64,000 bases of DNA from Helcococcus bovis (lineage in GTDB: Bacteria; Bacillota; Clostridia; Tissierellales; Peptoniphilaceae), in the NCBI RefSeq assembly GCF_046035435.1, contig NZ_JBFNFH010000001.1; one strand, 5' to 3'. A model generated the notes under the pieces. It ran no database searches and was not told where the DNA came from. It saw nothing but the letters and a program-made list of their open reading frames with translations. The translations under genes were made by a program, and so were the position numbers. Of this stretch, positions 63,091 to 64,000 are shown piece by piece (positions within the stretch are counted from its first letter, which is position 1; every line of letters begins with the position of its first letter).

Positions 63091-63876
63091 TTATTTTTTT
63101 ATTCCATATGAATGATGAATCGCCCCAATTCCACTTCCTATTTGTAACTTTTCAAATAATGAATCATGAACGAATTTTTTAGCTAATATTACAGAAGTTT
63201 TTAAATCATTCCCCTTCGCTAAATTTGATACAATTGCACTAGAGAGTGCATCTCCTGTTCCTCTGGTATTTTTAGTATTAACCTTTTCTCCTTTAATCCA
63301 AAATATTCCTTCATCTGTATAAAGCAAGTCATCAGCATCTTCTTCACTAGCTCCACTTTTTAAAACAACATTAACTCCAAATTTTTCATAAATTATTTTT
63401 GCTGCAATTTCCATATCTAATTTATTTTCAATTTTCATTTCAGCCAAAATCTCGCCCTCTCCAATATTAGGAGTAATCAAGTATGCTAGAGGAATCAAAT
63501 CTTTAATTAAAACTTCTATAGCTTCATCATCTATCAATTTAAATTTTCTATGTGCAACCATAACTGGATCAATTAATAAATTTTTAGGATTATATTGTTT
63601 TACTTTATCAACAACACTTTTTATCAATTTAGAATTCAAAAGCATACCAGTTTTTGTAGCATCTGGTATAATATCAGCAAAAATTGTATCTATTTGTCTT
63701 TCTAAAAAAGCTGATTCAACTGGCTGAACTTCATAAAATCCTATTGTATTTTGAACACTAAGCAAAGTAACTGCACACATTCCATACACATCATGAGCAG
63801 TCATCGTCTTAATATCAGACATCATTCCCGCTCCCCCAATCGGGTCCATCCCCGCTATTGTTAATACTTTTTTCAT
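63091..63876 (-). CDS. Hydroxymethylpyrimidine/pyridoxal kinase (ThiD family)
   Basis: 261 residues, ribokinase fold. IAGMDPIGGAGMMSDIKTM at the N-terminus is the ThiD/PdxK signature. The catalytic end motif is NTRGTGDALSSAI, with Asp where many ThiD have Cys (GTGC). Both hydroxymethylpyrimidine and pyridoxine/pyridoxal phosphorylation are possible; no other thiamin or B6 gene is near. GAGGAGTAAACA precedes the ATG, and a TATACT-like -10 lies about 40 bases upstream. The remaining bases to the window end show nothing further. Confidence 0.88.
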   Translation of the reverse strand: MKKVLTIAGMDPIGGAGMMSDIKTMTAHDVYGMCAVTLLSVQNTIGFYEVQPVESAFLERQIDTIFADIIPDATKTGMLLNSKLIKSVVDKVKQYNPKNLLIDPVMVAHRKFKLIDDEAIEVLIKDLIPLAYLITPNIGEGEILAEMKIENKLDMEIAAKIIYEKFGVNVVLKSGASEEDADDLLYTDEGIFWIKGEKVNTKNTRGTGDALSSAIVSNLAKGNDLKTSVILAKKFVHDSLFEKLQIGSGIGAIHHSYGIKK

Positions 63877-64000
63877 TGTTTACTCCTCATTTTATAGAAT
63901 AAAATTCTTATGATAATAGTATATCTTAAAACATGGAAAATATATATTTTTTGAGAGAGGGGTTTTTTAGGAATAGATTAGAGGTTTAGATATTAAATTG

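Overview
The window is a chromosomal segment of a very AT-rich, low-GC Gram-positive anaerobe. The evidence is Firmicute-type ribosomal, rpoBC and str genes, AGGAGG ribosome binding sites, a SAM-I riboswitch, FtsEX with a PcsB/EnvC-like partner, a 585-residue pyruvate kinase with a C-terminal PEP-utilizer domain, QueH, and an oxygen-sensitive radical-SAM maturase. It looks most like a Peptoniphilaceae/Tissierellia organism such as Parvimonas; that placement is inferred from gene content and was not tested by a search. Nearly every gene is on the minus strand. The only intact plus-strand genes are a DeoR regulator and yaaA. No tRNA, rRNA, prophage or CRISPR array was seen.

Positions 1-9,900 hold an L-ascorbate (ula-type) operon running leftward from 8.8 kb: ulaG, ulaA, ulaB, ulaC, an unknown VCBS-like gene, ulaE, ulaF, transaldolase, transketolase. 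The divergent DeoR regulator starts at 9,057. A perfect palindrome covers the -10 box of the ula promoter. No 3-keto-L-gulonate-6-P decarboxylase (UlaD) is present. The VCBS-like gene lies between ulaC and ulaE, where ulaD sits in the classical operon.

Positions 9,900-26,400 carry a membrane-anchored GDPD phosphodiesterase, an atypical MurE-like ligase, a wrecked arginase gene, thymidine kinase, and then rpoB-rpoC-rpsL-rpsG-fusA-tuf as one leftward run. The rplKAJL genes that usually precede rpoBC are instead near 55-58 kb, behind rpmG-secE-nusG.

Positions 26,500-34,300 carry a manganese/iron-type ABC uptake operon: binding lipoprotein, a decayed paralogue, ATPase, two permeases, a DtxR-family regulator and an SGNH hydrolase. 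Next comes a gene graveyard: fragments of dihydroorotase (pyrC), orotate phosphoribosyltransferase (pyrE) and perhaps pyrB around a dead IS256-family element.

Positions 34,300-50,400 are housekeeping: uvrA-uvrB-ctpA; ftsE-ftsX-M23 peptidase; tadA-dnaE-pfkA-pyk. From 51,162 to 51,825, between convergent yaaA and metK, is the most unusual part of the window. Twelve copies of WTCATAC stand in alternating orientation at strict 31-33 bp intervals, about three helical turns. They form six 38-bp palindromic units, flanked on both sides by multi-arm stem-loop elements that share an AAAAATCAAC / GTTGATTTT core.

The rest holds metK under a SAM riboswitch, queH, a radical-SAM maturase, rplL-rplJ with an L10 leader, rplA and rplK each with its own apparent L1 target site, nusG-secE-rpmG, an operon of ABC transporter + alpha-oxoamine synthase + SDR that may make and export a sphingoid-like or amino-ketone metabolite, and a ThiD-type kinase.
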